Source of the DNA: Azadirachta indica
Taxonomy: Eukaryota > Streptophyta > Magnoliopsida > Sapindales > Meliaceae
Assembly: GCA_022749755.1 (NCBI GenBank)
Contig: CM040440.1
Span: 7,985,269-8,049,268, forward strand
Length of the DNA stretch: 64,000 nucleotides
Direction: 5' to 3'
Position numbers and translations under genes: made by a program. The notes below the pieces were generated by a model, which was not told where the DNA came from, searched no databases, and was given only the letters and a program-made list of their open reading frames with translations. Below, in pieces: positions 1 through 11,409 of this stretch; positions within the stretch are counted from its first letter, which is position 1; the number at the start of each line of letters is the position of its first letter.

Positions 1-1150
1 CTTAGGGGGAAGAGATAGAACTAAGGTGTTCATGTTTTTCTTGTTATTTATTTATTTTTCTCTCAATTTGTGGGATGTATTCATATGCATGGCTACCTTA
101 CTTGTTATTAGTTTTTTTTTTTTTTAATATAACTGAGTGTAAAGTCGGAATTTCTCGATTTGAAATTCTTCTATCTCGTTGCTTTGTTTGGCTAAGAGCA
201 TTAGTTTTTTCCTTGGTTTATGACATGTATTGGTCAATATGCTTTGTACTTCCTACAATCTCAAACTTCAGTTTAATTGTTGCAGATTGGAGTTGGGAAA
301 GTGAAGAAGCGGTATATTGCATCAGTCATTGGGGTATTTCCAGACGGTGAGGTAATTTTCTTTTTATTTAGGTAATTCATGTAATTCAAGTCAAATTTAT
401 TTAACTTAATTGCTTTCTAAATATGACTTTTCATGTAAAATTTTCTAATTAACGTTGACACGTCTACAGGATTTTCAGACTTGAATTATGGGGGATAATT
501 AAAAAATGAAATGCATAGTGTTATATTGAGTTGATAGAGATACTTCCAATATTATGTAGATACACTTGTACGATGCCACTATGACAAACAAAACAGGATC
601 AAAAAGTTAAACAGGACATCCAATATTTGCTGTTGAAAACTATCGTAAAGAAAAGAACGAAGATAATATATTTCATAAGTTATTCAAGGAGTGACCTATA
701 GTTGAGAGTTATGATGTACTGAACTACCAACTTCATCAACTATGTTTTAAAGGAGATAGTTGTGCATTGATTGTTTGATTACAATTTGTTGCCTGCTAGT
801 AGTGTGCTCCAAATTAGCTGATCTGCTTCCCTGTTCTTCGGAAAGTTTTATCGTATTCTTATACCATATTATATTGTTAAAATCTTTAGATTTTATTGAG
901 ACTGTTTAAATAAATTTTCTTTGTTAGCTTATTACTTGGAGTCCAATACATTTTATATTATTATTTATATTTTTTTAAATGAGTATACTTAGTTAAAATT
1001 TTAATGTGTGTATGGAAGCTTGCAATTAGAAAATTTTTGGGTAGCAAACTAAAATTTGAAACTCTTACACTATAAGTTATACTTATGTCATTAGTTACTA
1101 ACTTATCACAAATTTATGATATGTCACCAATTTAATTATCTTTTAATAAT
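1..1150 (+). repeat. Left copy of a duplicated gene block (exon at 286-351)
   Basis: This stretch matches 63255-64000 almost base for base, and 540-690 matches 28024-28180 in inverted orientation, so it is one of at least three copies of the same block. Positions 286-351 form a clean 66-base exon candidate between a TTGCAG acceptor and a GAG/gtaatt donor. It encodes IGVGKVKKRYIASVIGVFPD plus two residues; the right-hand copy (63544-63609) encodes nearly the same peptide with no stop, which supports coding use. I do not recognise the protein. The rest of the block is AT-rich intron-like DNA. It is unclear whether this exon belongs to the YqgF-like gene downstream or to a separate gene. Confidence 0.55.
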
Positions 1151-1324
1151 TTAATCTAAATATTTTTAATTATTTTATGTTACAGATCAAGATAAAAAGT
1201 ATGTGGAGAACCGTTGGAAAAACACTTCGCTCTCGCTTGGTAATAAAATATTTAAAGATTTTAATTTTTTTTATTCATTTCATAATTATAAATATTTTTA
1301 TTTGTTTGCCATTATTTGGTGTAG

Positions 1325-2785
1325 GCGTCATCGAGTTCATCCAGGCTTTCGAGAGTAAGCCGTATATCTCAACGTTCTTCTTCAAATGATCAGGAAGTAT
1401 GTATGATACAATATATATACATATACACACAGTGCCTACGCATATACACACATATGTTATATATACGCACATATACATATGTATATATATATATATATAT
1501 ATACATCTTAGTACAACCTTTTTTTTTTTAAATTGTTAGTACTACTTTTTGTAGGATATTACCGAGATTGACAAATCGCATTGCCACGATATCTACCTCT
1601 TTTGAGGGAAGTAGTGATCAGGAGGTAACTAATAATATGCATAATAAGAACAATATTATATATTTAGTATTTTAAGATATTCATTTATTTAAATTATAAT
1701 GCAGTCACCTTCATACACACCTGATCATGAGTTATCTACACCACGCTCGCCACCCCAATTAGAATCACCAAACTCGCCATCTACACAGAGCTCACCACCA
1801 TCGCCAGCATCACCAAGTTCACCATCTGCAATGCAGCAACCACCCCAACGTGGAGCACAGTTATCCGATGAATTATTTGAGTAAGTAACAATATACTTTT
1901 AGACTAAAAGTATCTTAACCTTTTATTAAATGCATTCATAAGAATTTGAAATATTTAATGTTAAAAATTATAGTATTAGCTGTAATTAAAAAATTAAATT
2001 CATATTTGTTTTTGAAGATAATTTTAAATAGTTTAAACAGTTAATTTATTAAATATAGTCATAATTTTTTTTTCTATCTTATCAGGTTTTATAGGGCTCA
2101 ATTTTCGAATTTAACAATCTTAAATTGTCTTGACTTATGGGAGATGACAAGCGGACCTTTATTATCCATGGACATCGGTCACAAATTTGTTGGTATTTTT
2201 ATAATGCCACGTAATTCACATGGGATAGTACGGAGAAAATGTATTACAAGAGCCATGTCATTTCAAAATTTGATGGAGGTAACTTTAGGAGAAATTCTTA
2301 AAGCTAAACACACATTTGGAGTTGTGGGACTTGTAGTGGGAGTCCCACTTCCTAAGGACGGAATTTTACCTGTGGACGGTAGTATACATGCTGTTAACTA
2401 TAGAAATGTATTATTGTTTTTAGAATATCTCAACTCCAACTCTTACGTATTACAAGATGTTTGTATTACATTGGTTAATGAATACGGTTCAACAAAAAGA
2501 GTTAAGAGTTTCCTTGCTCCAAGAAAGAGAAAGACTTTGGTAGAATGGAATAAAAAAAAGGCATGGCTGGAAAAGTACAATCCCAGTCTGTTACGCTACG
2601 TGAAGGAAGCGAGCAAGGAGGGAGAGAAGAAACACTTAGATATAGGTGCAGCTATAGACATAATGGAAACGTTTTTGGAAATTGTGAAAGCAGCTTCTCT
2701 CCTTGATGCATATAATGTATGGGAAAATTTTGCTAGTAGTTATGAGAAGGCACTGCTTGGTGAGGATGACGAGGAATATCAATAA
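1325..2785 (+). CDS. YqgF/RuvX-like RNase H-fold protein (3' part of a multi-exon gene)
   Basis: Exons that join in frame are 1325-1354, 1555-1624, 1705-1880 and 2086-2785 (stop TAA). The last exon carries a YqgF/RuvX-type domain. It has a first strand LLSMDIGHKFVGI with the conserved Asp, then GLVVGVPLPKDG, then VNEYGSTKRV in the place of the family's DERLTS motif, and a final LDIGAAIDIMETFL helix matching the conserved D-x-x-AAxxIL segment. Bacterial members process pre-16S rRNA and plants have organelle-type homologues; that role here is inference. Oddities are a Ser/Pro-rich exon (1705-1880) before the domain, a basic insertion of about 35 residues before the last helix, and Asn for the Asp of the DER motif. 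The 5' exons are unresolved: joining 1186-1239 upstream meets a stop. Transposon sequence begins about 30 bases after the stop. Confidence 0.6.
1484..1502. repeat. TA/ATAC microsatellite
   Basis: A (TA)n run follows a longer ACATATAC-rich stretch from about 1400, inside an intron of the YqgF-like gene. Confidence 0.9.
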
Positions 2786-2812
2786 AGATAATACTGGTAA
2801 GAGTTTTTGTTT

Positions 2813-3500
2813 TCTATCCGAAGAGGAAGAAATGGGGTTTAGAGCGTTCCCAGCTTGAGTCTTCAATTTCTGAGTTGGCGGCTTGTAAAGCCGAGCTGGA
2901 GAGCGTGTTGGGCACTGTGGATGAGCGCATTGAGAAGGCCAAGGGCGATGGGGTCGATGAAGGTGTGGACACTGTCTACAAGATGATCCACTTTGCGGAC
3001 CCTAGCTATAGCATCTCTTATATTTATGATGCTCTGAATCGAGATACTCCCGAGGCCAGGTCTTCCGAGGCAGAGGCACTGCAGAAGAAGCTCCGAGGCT
3101 GGTGGTCGGGGGACCATTCCATCAAACGTTGACGCGCAGCCTCATGGTCTACCGGTGTCCGAGGCGGCTCAGAATCCTCAGGTGTTGAAACTGCTGTCCA
3201 GCCTACTTTTGGAAGCGTTATGTCAGCCAATAAATGATAATACTTTTGTAACAAGAACTCATATTTTTGAACTTGTATAATTCATGCGATGTAATTTTTT
3301 GTCTGCAATGAAGAATCTATCGTTTCCTTTCTAGGCTGGTCTCTGTATTTAAATTTTCTTCCTTCCGAGCATGAATGATTAACTTCTAGTAATCATTTAG
3401 GTAATGTATCAGATCTTCCAACAGAATTCCTAACATGTACCTTTCGAGGCGCAGAAATTTCTAACCCTGAAAATTTTCGAAGTATGAAAATCCTCTTAAC
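2813..3500 (+). mobile_element. Gypsy-type transposon fragment (coiled-coil protein 3' part and tail)
   Basis: From about 2813 the sequence matches 14820-15480 and 61520-62230. It encodes the end of a Glu/Lys-rich coiled coil (SQLESSISELAACKAELES) followed by TVDERIEKAKGDGVDEGVDT and a Ser/Glu-rich tail. After the coding part comes a shared 3' tail that includes ATTCATGCGATGTAAT. The reading frame runs 2875-3132 with a frame change near the end, so this copy is a decayed fragment. It starts abruptly about 30 bases after the stop of the YqgF-like gene. Confidence 0.7.
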
Positions 3501-4360
3501 ATTTACGCGTACAAGAATATATATATATATTTTTAATTTATTTTTGGGCATTTTTGGTGTACACATGAAGTTAGTGGGTAAGTATATTGTAACTATCATA
3601 TATATATATATGTATAATTTAGCCGAGCCCCTGTTTTGTTTGATATATATTTAGACTCGCTGTGCATGCGTTGGGATTCATAATATTGAGCAGTATGGAT
3701 CTTGCGACAGACTTCCTACTCTTTCTTGTCGGCCACGAACACGCATATTCATCCATTGCATTCTTTAATTTTTATTCTATGCTTATTTCGTTAACTTTAC
3801 TTCAATGTCATTGACTTAGTTATGTGGTATTTCTATCCCGTGTAGGTAGTTATGCGATTGAACCAACTGAAGGCAGGCAGTCCCTCGACAAGCAAAGTCA
3901 ATCGGGGCGAGAAATATATCCAGGTCATCTCTGTTTATGGGCTTTGTACATTACGATAGTGCCGTGAAATGTGCAGTCTTGTTGTTAGACAAATAGCTCT
4001 GTTATTTGCTTTGATGTCTATTGTTTGACATGTAAACTTTTTAAGTAGGGGAGATCAAAGTTGACACTTGAAATTAACTTTCATTTTTATTGTTTACTTT
4101 TTAAGTTTACTCTTTCTATTGTTTGATGTCTATATAACTTTCATTTTTATTTTCTAATTTGTTATGAAATTAATTATGCGTATTAATTCATTACAACCAT
4201 CGATTGCAAATGAGATACATGATATCTACAATCAGAACTGGGGGTCGTTGACACTTGCCTGCAAAACAATCAATACTGGTAGATACTATATAACTTCCGA
4301 CTTGCTTTATACCCGACCTGACTTGATCTCGGATCTGAAGTTTAGGCTTTCCCTTTGGTA
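3500..4360. other. Intergenic, no confident gene
   Basis: AT-rich sequence with a short TA run near 3600. A stretch at 4150-4230 resembles DNA downstream of other CPN60-like copies (about 19040-19110 and 43380-43440). Positions 3846-3960 look exon-like after a GTGTAG acceptor, with two short open frames, but I recognise no protein and claim no gene. Confidence 0.4.
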
Positions 4361-5690
4361 ACTTGGGCGATATGCATGACTTAGGCTCGACGGACCACAT
4401 CAACATCTCTTCATCATCCTCATCTAGCGTGTCCAGTGCGGAATATGAGGCCTGGAACGATGACGCCGAGGCTAGGCACGAGGCTATTGTTATCTCTGAT
4501 AGCTCTTCTCATGACGTGCAGGGAGCATGGATCCTCAAGGAACCGAGCTGGAGATCGGGATGTTCTCCCAGACTTGGCTGTTACCTTAGGTAGATTAGCC
4601 TCTTCTGTTGGGGATGAGGCCGTGTCAGGTCACTTGGTAGAGCCTGGGGACGTTGACGCACCTGGGGAGTCTTCATCTAGCGTAGGGGATGGCAATGCCG
4701 GCTTCGAGGATGATATCCTCAGTGCTTATTCTGAAGCAACCGAACCGAAGATGTCGGCACACCGCTGACCCCGCTAGGCAATTTAGACCGTATGCGGCGG
4801 ACCGGTTTGTTTCATCTGTAATCCGTGCCGACCTCAAAGCTTGTAGGAAAATACACCAGATTCTTGATGACATGTATCTCAGGTTGCCCGAAGTGGATGA
4901 ATTCCCGAGTGAACCCAAGGAGGGGGAGATAGCCCTTCACGAAGAGCTTTTCCAATACGGGATTAGGTTGCCTATTCAGGAATACTTCGCCCTCCCTTTT
5001 TACTTCTTCGACATTCCTCCGTAACCAATTAAAACCTAAATGGCTGGTGGGTGATAACCGGGTTCTATGTGATCGGAGCTGTCGTGGGAACCCCCACCCT
5101 GCATTGAAGAAATTAGATATTTTTATATGCTGTAGAAGAACCCAAAAATAGCCCCGGTTACTACTATCTTCAGTCTCGGCGTCAGACCACCGAAATAGTT
5201 ACTGGCTTCCCAACCTGCAATAAGGACTGGGAACACATGGTTTTTCGTGGGGGGAAATCGGGGTCAGTCTTCATAGAACGTGTGGGAACGGGTGGCCATG
5301 TGCCCACCACTTTTTAAAGCGAAGGTAATCTCGATCTATACTTTGGGTTTTGTTTTGTTGTTTTCTTCCCTTTCGAATTTCAATTTCTCGATTGTACTAT
5401 CTGCTGATCTGACCATTGATTTGGCTCTTTTCCAGTTGATTTTGTGGGGAAAGGCTAGTTGGCTTGCCGACGCTGCCTCAGAATAATTTTTGCGGGCGGA
5501 GCTGCTGCTGGTAATCAGAGGAAAGCTCTCCCCTCATATTACTTGGTGGGCTCGGGCTTATTCGTCAGCTCTATCTCGGAGAGAACTTCTCGCGGCTAAA
5601 AGACAAGGGAAAACTAGTACTTCGACCCGAACTTGATTTCATGCCTGTCGACTTCTGAATCATTTCATTTTTCCCTCGTGTAGAAACAAC
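4360..5690 (+). mobile_element. Transposase_28-type gypsy transposon protein remnant, N-terminal part
   Basis: Three frames together carry the N-terminal region of plant 'putative gypsy type transposon' proteins. There is an acidic Ser-rich start from 4363, then YLRLPEVDEFPSEPKEGEIA, LHEELFQYGIRLPIQEYF and a PNGWWVITGFYVIGAVVG block at about 5035-5090. The family's usual order is an LR-P start, Y-GLR-PL and then L-PN-W-I. A later segment near 5230 gives WFFRGGK-like text. Frame changes near 4560, 4760 and 5025 show it is broken. An intron-like gap with a TTTTCCAG acceptor ends near 5435. The element's next part is not here: the CPN60-like segment C1 follows, and homologous downstream sequence reappears at 14025. 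Confidence 0.7.
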
Positions 5691-6664
5691 GAGCAGCCTT
5701 TTTAATGTTCGGTCTCTCTTAAATACCTCTGCAGTGCTCTTTCCTGCTTTACCATTATGATTTATGTTTTTGCATCAACAAGCTCCAATTGTTAGTAAAC
5801 TGTGTCTCCAATTGAGTACACAGGCATCTAAAAATAATAGTGAATTTAGATTTTCAATCATATTTGAATTTTTGAGCGAAGCCAAACTAGATCTAATCAA
5901 AATTCTTGATGTTTGATAGATTTTTAATATCTGTATATTATATATGTAATGTGTAATATTAAAAAAATTATGTAGAATAAGTTTACTGTGAGATACGACA
6001 AAAATTAACGGATAATAAAAAATTTCTTATAAGCCCTTTTTTATAAAACTTATATTTACATAAAAATTTATAATTATTATTTACATAAATTCACATAAAA
6101 TAAAAAAAATAATTGTAATTTTTAAAATTTTTTACACCTTTTATATTATTTATAAATTTATATGAAAACATGTCTTAAATTAGAATTAAAATGACCTCAG
6201 TGAAACTGAACCGAATTAAAAAATTGAACTGAACCTGATTTGGCTCACCCCTTAATTCAGTTTGATTCTACAATTCATGTATTTCGGTTCCACTTAGGTT
6301 TTAAATGAAGTTAAATGAAGCAAACTGAACTCATTTCGCCCACTTCTAATTCCAACGAAGGGGCAGTTGGCTTATTTGACATAAACTTGCTGGAAAAAAC
6401 TATTAAAATAAAATTATCTAAAATGTTTTAGATCAAATTGATAGACAAAAATACAAAAGGTTTTACTGATAAATAAGTAAATAATTGGATTGGGGTAATA
6501 TTTACTAAATTGTTAAGGACTAAAGTGACATTTACCAAGAAGCATCTAAAGTCAAAATTCAATCTCTTTGTAGATTTCTGTACGTACTGTTTTCAGATAC
6601 CCTAAGTCGCCGTCAAAGTATATTACACTCGCTAACTACTTCGAAGCAGATCGGCGGATCCACG
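5691..6664 (+). repeat. Segmental duplicate flank upstream of CPN60-like C1
   Basis: Positions 5820-6664 match 30510-30570 plus 31298-32070 closely; the second copy has a 723-bp insert in the middle. The first part (5690-5790) matches 29815-29910 and, inverted, 53430-53530. No ORF of note. The last 100 bases carry the presumed promoter and 5' leader of C1. Confidence 0.7.
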
Positions 6665-9600
6665 ATGCTTTTAGCCTCTAGCCTAGCCTCCAGATTCAGG
6701 TATGTGCTTCGCAGCTTTACTTTTAAATTAATTATTTTTCGGAGACCAAGCTACTTCGAAGCAAGTCTGCATTTTGGTTGTTTATATGTGTTGTAGGTTG
6801 GCCAAAATTACTTTTAAATTTAACAGCATCTATCAGGTGAGATTTATCTTATTTATTATTCTTTTTATAATCTCAAGATTCGCTATTTTCTTATCAAATT
6901 AATGGATGCTTTTGGAATTTTATATGTATCAAGGTTGCTCGTGGTTTCGGTGGGAGCGGAAACTCTGCCGCCCAAGAAGAAAGCCCGTTTAAGGTTAGTG
7001 ACTCGCCCATTATTATATTGGCAATTTGCTTACTATATTTCACTTATTAGTTTTGAATTTTGTTATTGGTTGCTGTTGTTGCTGTAGGATTATGAATATG
7101 ATATACCGCAGGACATTCTCCCTTGTAAGATAGAAAATCCTGCATGTGAGGTGATTCAAGAGGATTGGATCCTTGTTAGAGGTAATAGTGGTAATCAAGT
7201 TTTTTGGTTGAATGGATGGATGGTTATTCAGTTTTATTTGCGTACGTTTTGCAGGCTTCAAATATGCCCCCGTTGTATACCGAGCTCTGTATCAGGAGGG
7301 GTACAAGGCCCTGTTCACAAGGGGGGTCTGCGGCAATGAGATGAGTGAGGGGGTTGAAATAGCAATGGCTGCAGTTGATAAATACTTAAAGCGGACAGCA
7401 TTAAAGATCAGGCAAAAGAAAGAAATTGTCCAGGTTTACATTCTGAGTTTTGCTTAGTTTAGATTAGGAGTAGTTCGTTGGGAAGGATTATGCTGGACAA
7501 TGGGTTGTTGTGATGTGTGTATGGCTTCAATTATTTTTATTTTTTATTTCTCTTTAAAGCTTGCAACAACAGTTAGTGATAGAAGGATTGCCGAGCTCAT
7601 AGCAGAGGGTTTGGAGAAAGTTGGAGATGTTGGTTTACTTTATGTAATGGTAAGTTAGTTGCTTGTTGAATTTTTGCCATCCTTTCCTCTTTATTTGTTA
7701 TCAATTATTCACCATGTACATTGGATTCTTTCATTATGATTCCTCTTGGTTTTAGAATTTAGATCCATTTGGCATGGTGTAGATTGTATGTTGCCTTTCT
7801 TTGTTTATTACTTTCATAGAACTTATCATGCATATAACTAAGTGGTGGGCATGGTTCTACTTGGGTTAGGATGGGGCTCATGGAAACCAAATGAAAAAAA
7901 AAATATTGGGTTGGTTATATTTCAAGTTTCAACCCAATCTAATCCAAATTTTTGAAAAACACAAAGCAAACCAAATCAGTAGTTTGTTTTGGGTTATACG
8001 ATTTAGACTTAGGCCAATGTTTTTCTATTTTTATTTTTGCTGTAACTGTTATTATTATTATTATTATTAGAGAGGTTGACCACAATTGATTCTTATTAGA
8101 GATACAGTATACAAGACAGGTTATGTTTTAGTTTATTTTTTTTGGGGAAGACAATGCGGTATTATTTGTTTATCATTATTGTTTACCGTTGGTTACTTGT
8201 TTATTTTGTCCACCCCTGCACGTAGAGCAATTTAAATTTTTTAAAAAGAGACAAACCAAAATAGGAACATCTTTTTTTGTTTTTGTTTTCTAATTTTTTA
8301 TAAGATTATGCTCTTCACCTTACTTTCTTTTAGTTGTTATATATAACACTTTTCAACTATAGATAGGAACATCATTTTTTTAGCTTTTGTTTTTTAATTT
8401 TTGTAAGATTATGCTTTTTACGTTACTGTTATTTAGTTGTTAAATTTAATACCTTTCAATTATAATGTGGCATGTTATAACATTAAGACATACTTTAGAG
8501 TGATGACAAATATATCCCCTGATTTTATTTTTGTTTTTCCATGATTGGATGAGCTGTGCACGATAAATCACAAGAATTTTTGCTAAATGATAAAATAGTA
8601 TGCTAAAATGTATTATGCTTCTCTTTCTCTTCCCATTAATCATTTTCCTTCTTTATAAGGATATTAGGTCCTTTTCATTAAATGTTTGAGTCAGTCAAAT
8701 ATCTCGCAATGATAGCCCTGATTTTTTTCTTCTTCAACTATTGCAGCCTGATGAAAAAGTGGGTAATGCATTAGAGTTTGACAATGGAATGGAACTTGCT
8801 TGGAGCTTTGCATGCCTTGACTTCTTCGATGATTTGGAAACATTAACAAGCGTAAGGATTTCATTGTATCCCTGAATCTCTATCCTCTTTTATATGTAAC
8901 ATAATATGTTATATATACATTTCCTAATCCATAATTAGGATTTCATTGTTTATAGTTGAAAAGTACAATGTTTTATTGTTATTGGTATAACACAATTTTT
9001 TGTTGCTTGTTTGCCAGAGATTGGAGAATCCATTCATTTTAATCCTCGAGCATAAAATTCTTAATAAAAATGTCGTTGAGCAAGCAATTAAATCGACAAA
9101 TTATGTAAGAGGATTTGTATACAAAAGTAAAAGTTGAATATTGTTTATTAACATGTTTAATTAATAATTTTTATTTTTGAATTTCAGAAACGGCCATTAC
9201 TGATTGTTGCTGAGAAAGCTAATTGGGAGCTTGCAAAATCTATTGCGCGAGATCGAGAATCTCTAGGAATTCAGGTAATCGAAGTGTGTTTTGGAAAAAT
9301 AGAAAAATAGTAATTACAAGAGGGGCATAATTCAGTTTGATATTTTAAATAGTTAACTTTTAAAATAGGAAAGCAAAATGAACTAGTAAAGGATATTTAA
9401 CTGATTTGTTTCGGTGTGATTTTGGTTTTGTTTCAATTTAGTAGAAATTAAAAGTAAAACTTTTATGTTTATATTTTAAATAATTGTGAATAAGAATTTT
9501 TAATTTGATATATTCACTAATAAGTAACTAGTATTTATGTATCACTCTTAAAGTTTGAAATTTTATTACTACCAACTTTCAATTTCTTTTTTTTAAAACT

Positions 9601-11409
9601 ATCTAAAACTAAAAGAAAACTATTTAAAATCAAATCAAAGCTATTTAAAATTAAATAAAATTGATAATTGACATTGTTTGATTCTTTGGTCTTGTCCACC
9701 CTTAATGTCAATGAGATTGAACATGGTAATTTACATTTTTCCAACTAGCCTCGAATGTCAAGCGTGAAGATGCCATGAAAATTTACTAATATCAAATGAG
9801 ATTGCATGATAGATTTTAAGCTAACTAAAAACAAAAGGGCATGTATCTTATGTCATTAATTATTAGTTTAATTTTACAAATGTTGTCTTATATATCAATT
9901 AGTTATGTTCGATTCTTTATTTGGATCTAGGTTTATATCGTCAACCCTACGCTAAAAAGAGAAGACAATAATGCAATCTTGCATGACCTTGCCGCTTTCA
10001 CAGGAGGCCAGGTTGGTTAATTTGGTAAATTCTCACCTTACTTAATGTAATATATACACTAATCATTTTAGTTAACTTTAGGTTGTAACTGAAGCGTCTG
10101 ATGTGAGCTCTATACCATCAATGCTTGGGTCTTGTCGGGAGGTGAGATATTTAATGATCCATGGTGCTATAAATATGCAGTGATATCTTTGTTGAAATAT
10201 AAGTTTTATTTTCCATTTTCATTCATCATTACAGGCTAGAATAACAGGTTATAAGATGGCTGTCATTGGTGGCTCTGGTAGCCAGGAAGATATTGAAAAA
10301 AGACGTCAACAGGTAGGTTCGGTTGTTTAATTTTCAACGACTTTTCAAACTATTTGCTATTGTGTTATTAATGAATTAATTATTTGACGTGTCTTTTATT
10401 TGTTGTCACAGTTGCTAACCACAATCAAACGTAGCAAATCAATATTTCAAATGAAGTTATTACAGGCGAGGCTTAAAGAACTTTCCCGTGGTGCGGCTAT
10501 TTACAAGGTATAGTTGCTTGGAATTGATTAATTGTTTATGGTCCTTCAGCAGCTGTTATATTTGATGAGGTTGTTTCATGTAAGGTTGGGGTCGTACGAA
10601 CTGTTGAAGAATCGCTCAAAAATTATTTAAGAGTGTGTAATTCTGCTTTTGCTGTCAGTGCTGCAACTATACAAGGAATTATACCTGGTGATTAATCAAG
10701 ATAACCATTTTATTTTTAGGATTCTGTTTGGTTCATTTTTGTTGAATTGCGTTTCTGAACTATTGATTGAAGGTGGTGGGGTTGCACTTCTACATGCCTC
10801 CAAGGAATTGGACAAATTGCAAGTTGAAAACTCTGGTCAGAAGTATGGTGTTCAGCTTTTTCAGCATGTCCTCAAGGTGTGTGTAGATGCATTTTTTTAG
10901 TCTTTTAATTTTCCAATTTAGGAGACACAGTTTACCAACAATTGGAGCTTGTATACTTGTAGATGCCTGTTTACTCAATTGCTTCCATGGCCGGATTTGA
11001 TGGTTTAGCTGTTGTTGAAAAGATATTAGAACAAGAAGATATTGATTTTGGATATGATCCAGCTAAAGGTAGGTCTGTTTTCTTAAATGAAGAAAAATAA
11101 GAAACAAAACTGGAGCGATATATTAACTTTTTATGTTTCGTCTAATAATTAAGAATTAATACTTGTATAAGGTGAATACGTGCACATGATAAAGTCTGGA
11201 AATATGGATCCTTATGCATTAGTGTCCAGGGAATTGTGCAATCTCGTAAGGTAACTTGTTTTAACCTCTTAATAAGGACTTTTTACATGTTGTCAGTATT
11301 AAGTAGAATAATCTAAGTAGTATTGCTATATATTTGTGATTTGTGCAGGAGGTTTTCTGGTGAAATGTGGACTTGGTCGCTGGGACTCCTGGAAAGCTCC
11401 AGCAATTGA
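6665..11409 (+). CDS. CPN60/HSP60-like chaperonin paralogue C1, 18 exons, 517 aa
   Basis: Exons by splice sites and frame: 6665-6699, 6797-6836, 6934-6993, 7088-7190, 7255-7433, 7560-7649, 8747-8851, 9018-9104, 9188-9274, 9931-10011, 10082-10141, 10235-10312, 10412-10507, 10585-10687, 10773-10876, 10963-11068, 11172-11250 and 11349-11409. Total is 1554 bases with no stop, and all introns are GT-AG. The product starts with a mitochondrial-type presequence (MLLASSLASRF), which suggests a mitochondrial matrix location. It then follows CPN60 colinearly: AVDKYLKRTALKIRQKKEIV, PFILILEHKI, RPLLIVAEKA, LHDLAAFTGGQVVTE, SMLGSC, PGGGVALLHASKELDKLQ, PVYSIAS and GYDPAKGEYVHM. It lacks GPKGR and GDGTT, the Asp398 position is Asn (RVCNSAF), and the Gly/Met C-terminus is absent, so folding ATPase activity is unlikely. 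Its central block TRGVCGNEMSEGVEIAM is less CPN60-like than that of C3. Expression is unknown. Confidence 0.75.

Noticed and set aside
75..350. 91-codon open frame at the left edge
   Set aside because: It runs through a T-rich intron-like stretch and reads the real exon (286-351) in another frame; the right-hand duplicate does not keep it open.
6902..7087. Plus-strand frames at 6902 and 32308 starting MDAFGILYVSRLL
   Set aside because: They read CPN60-like exon 3 in the wrong frame together with flanking intron.
9535..9744. Frame repeated at 9535, 34926 and 53702 (minus), about 70 codons
   Set aside because: It recurs only because the whole intron 9 is duplicated. It is low-complexity (LILNSFDLILNSF), and the C3 intron does not preserve it.
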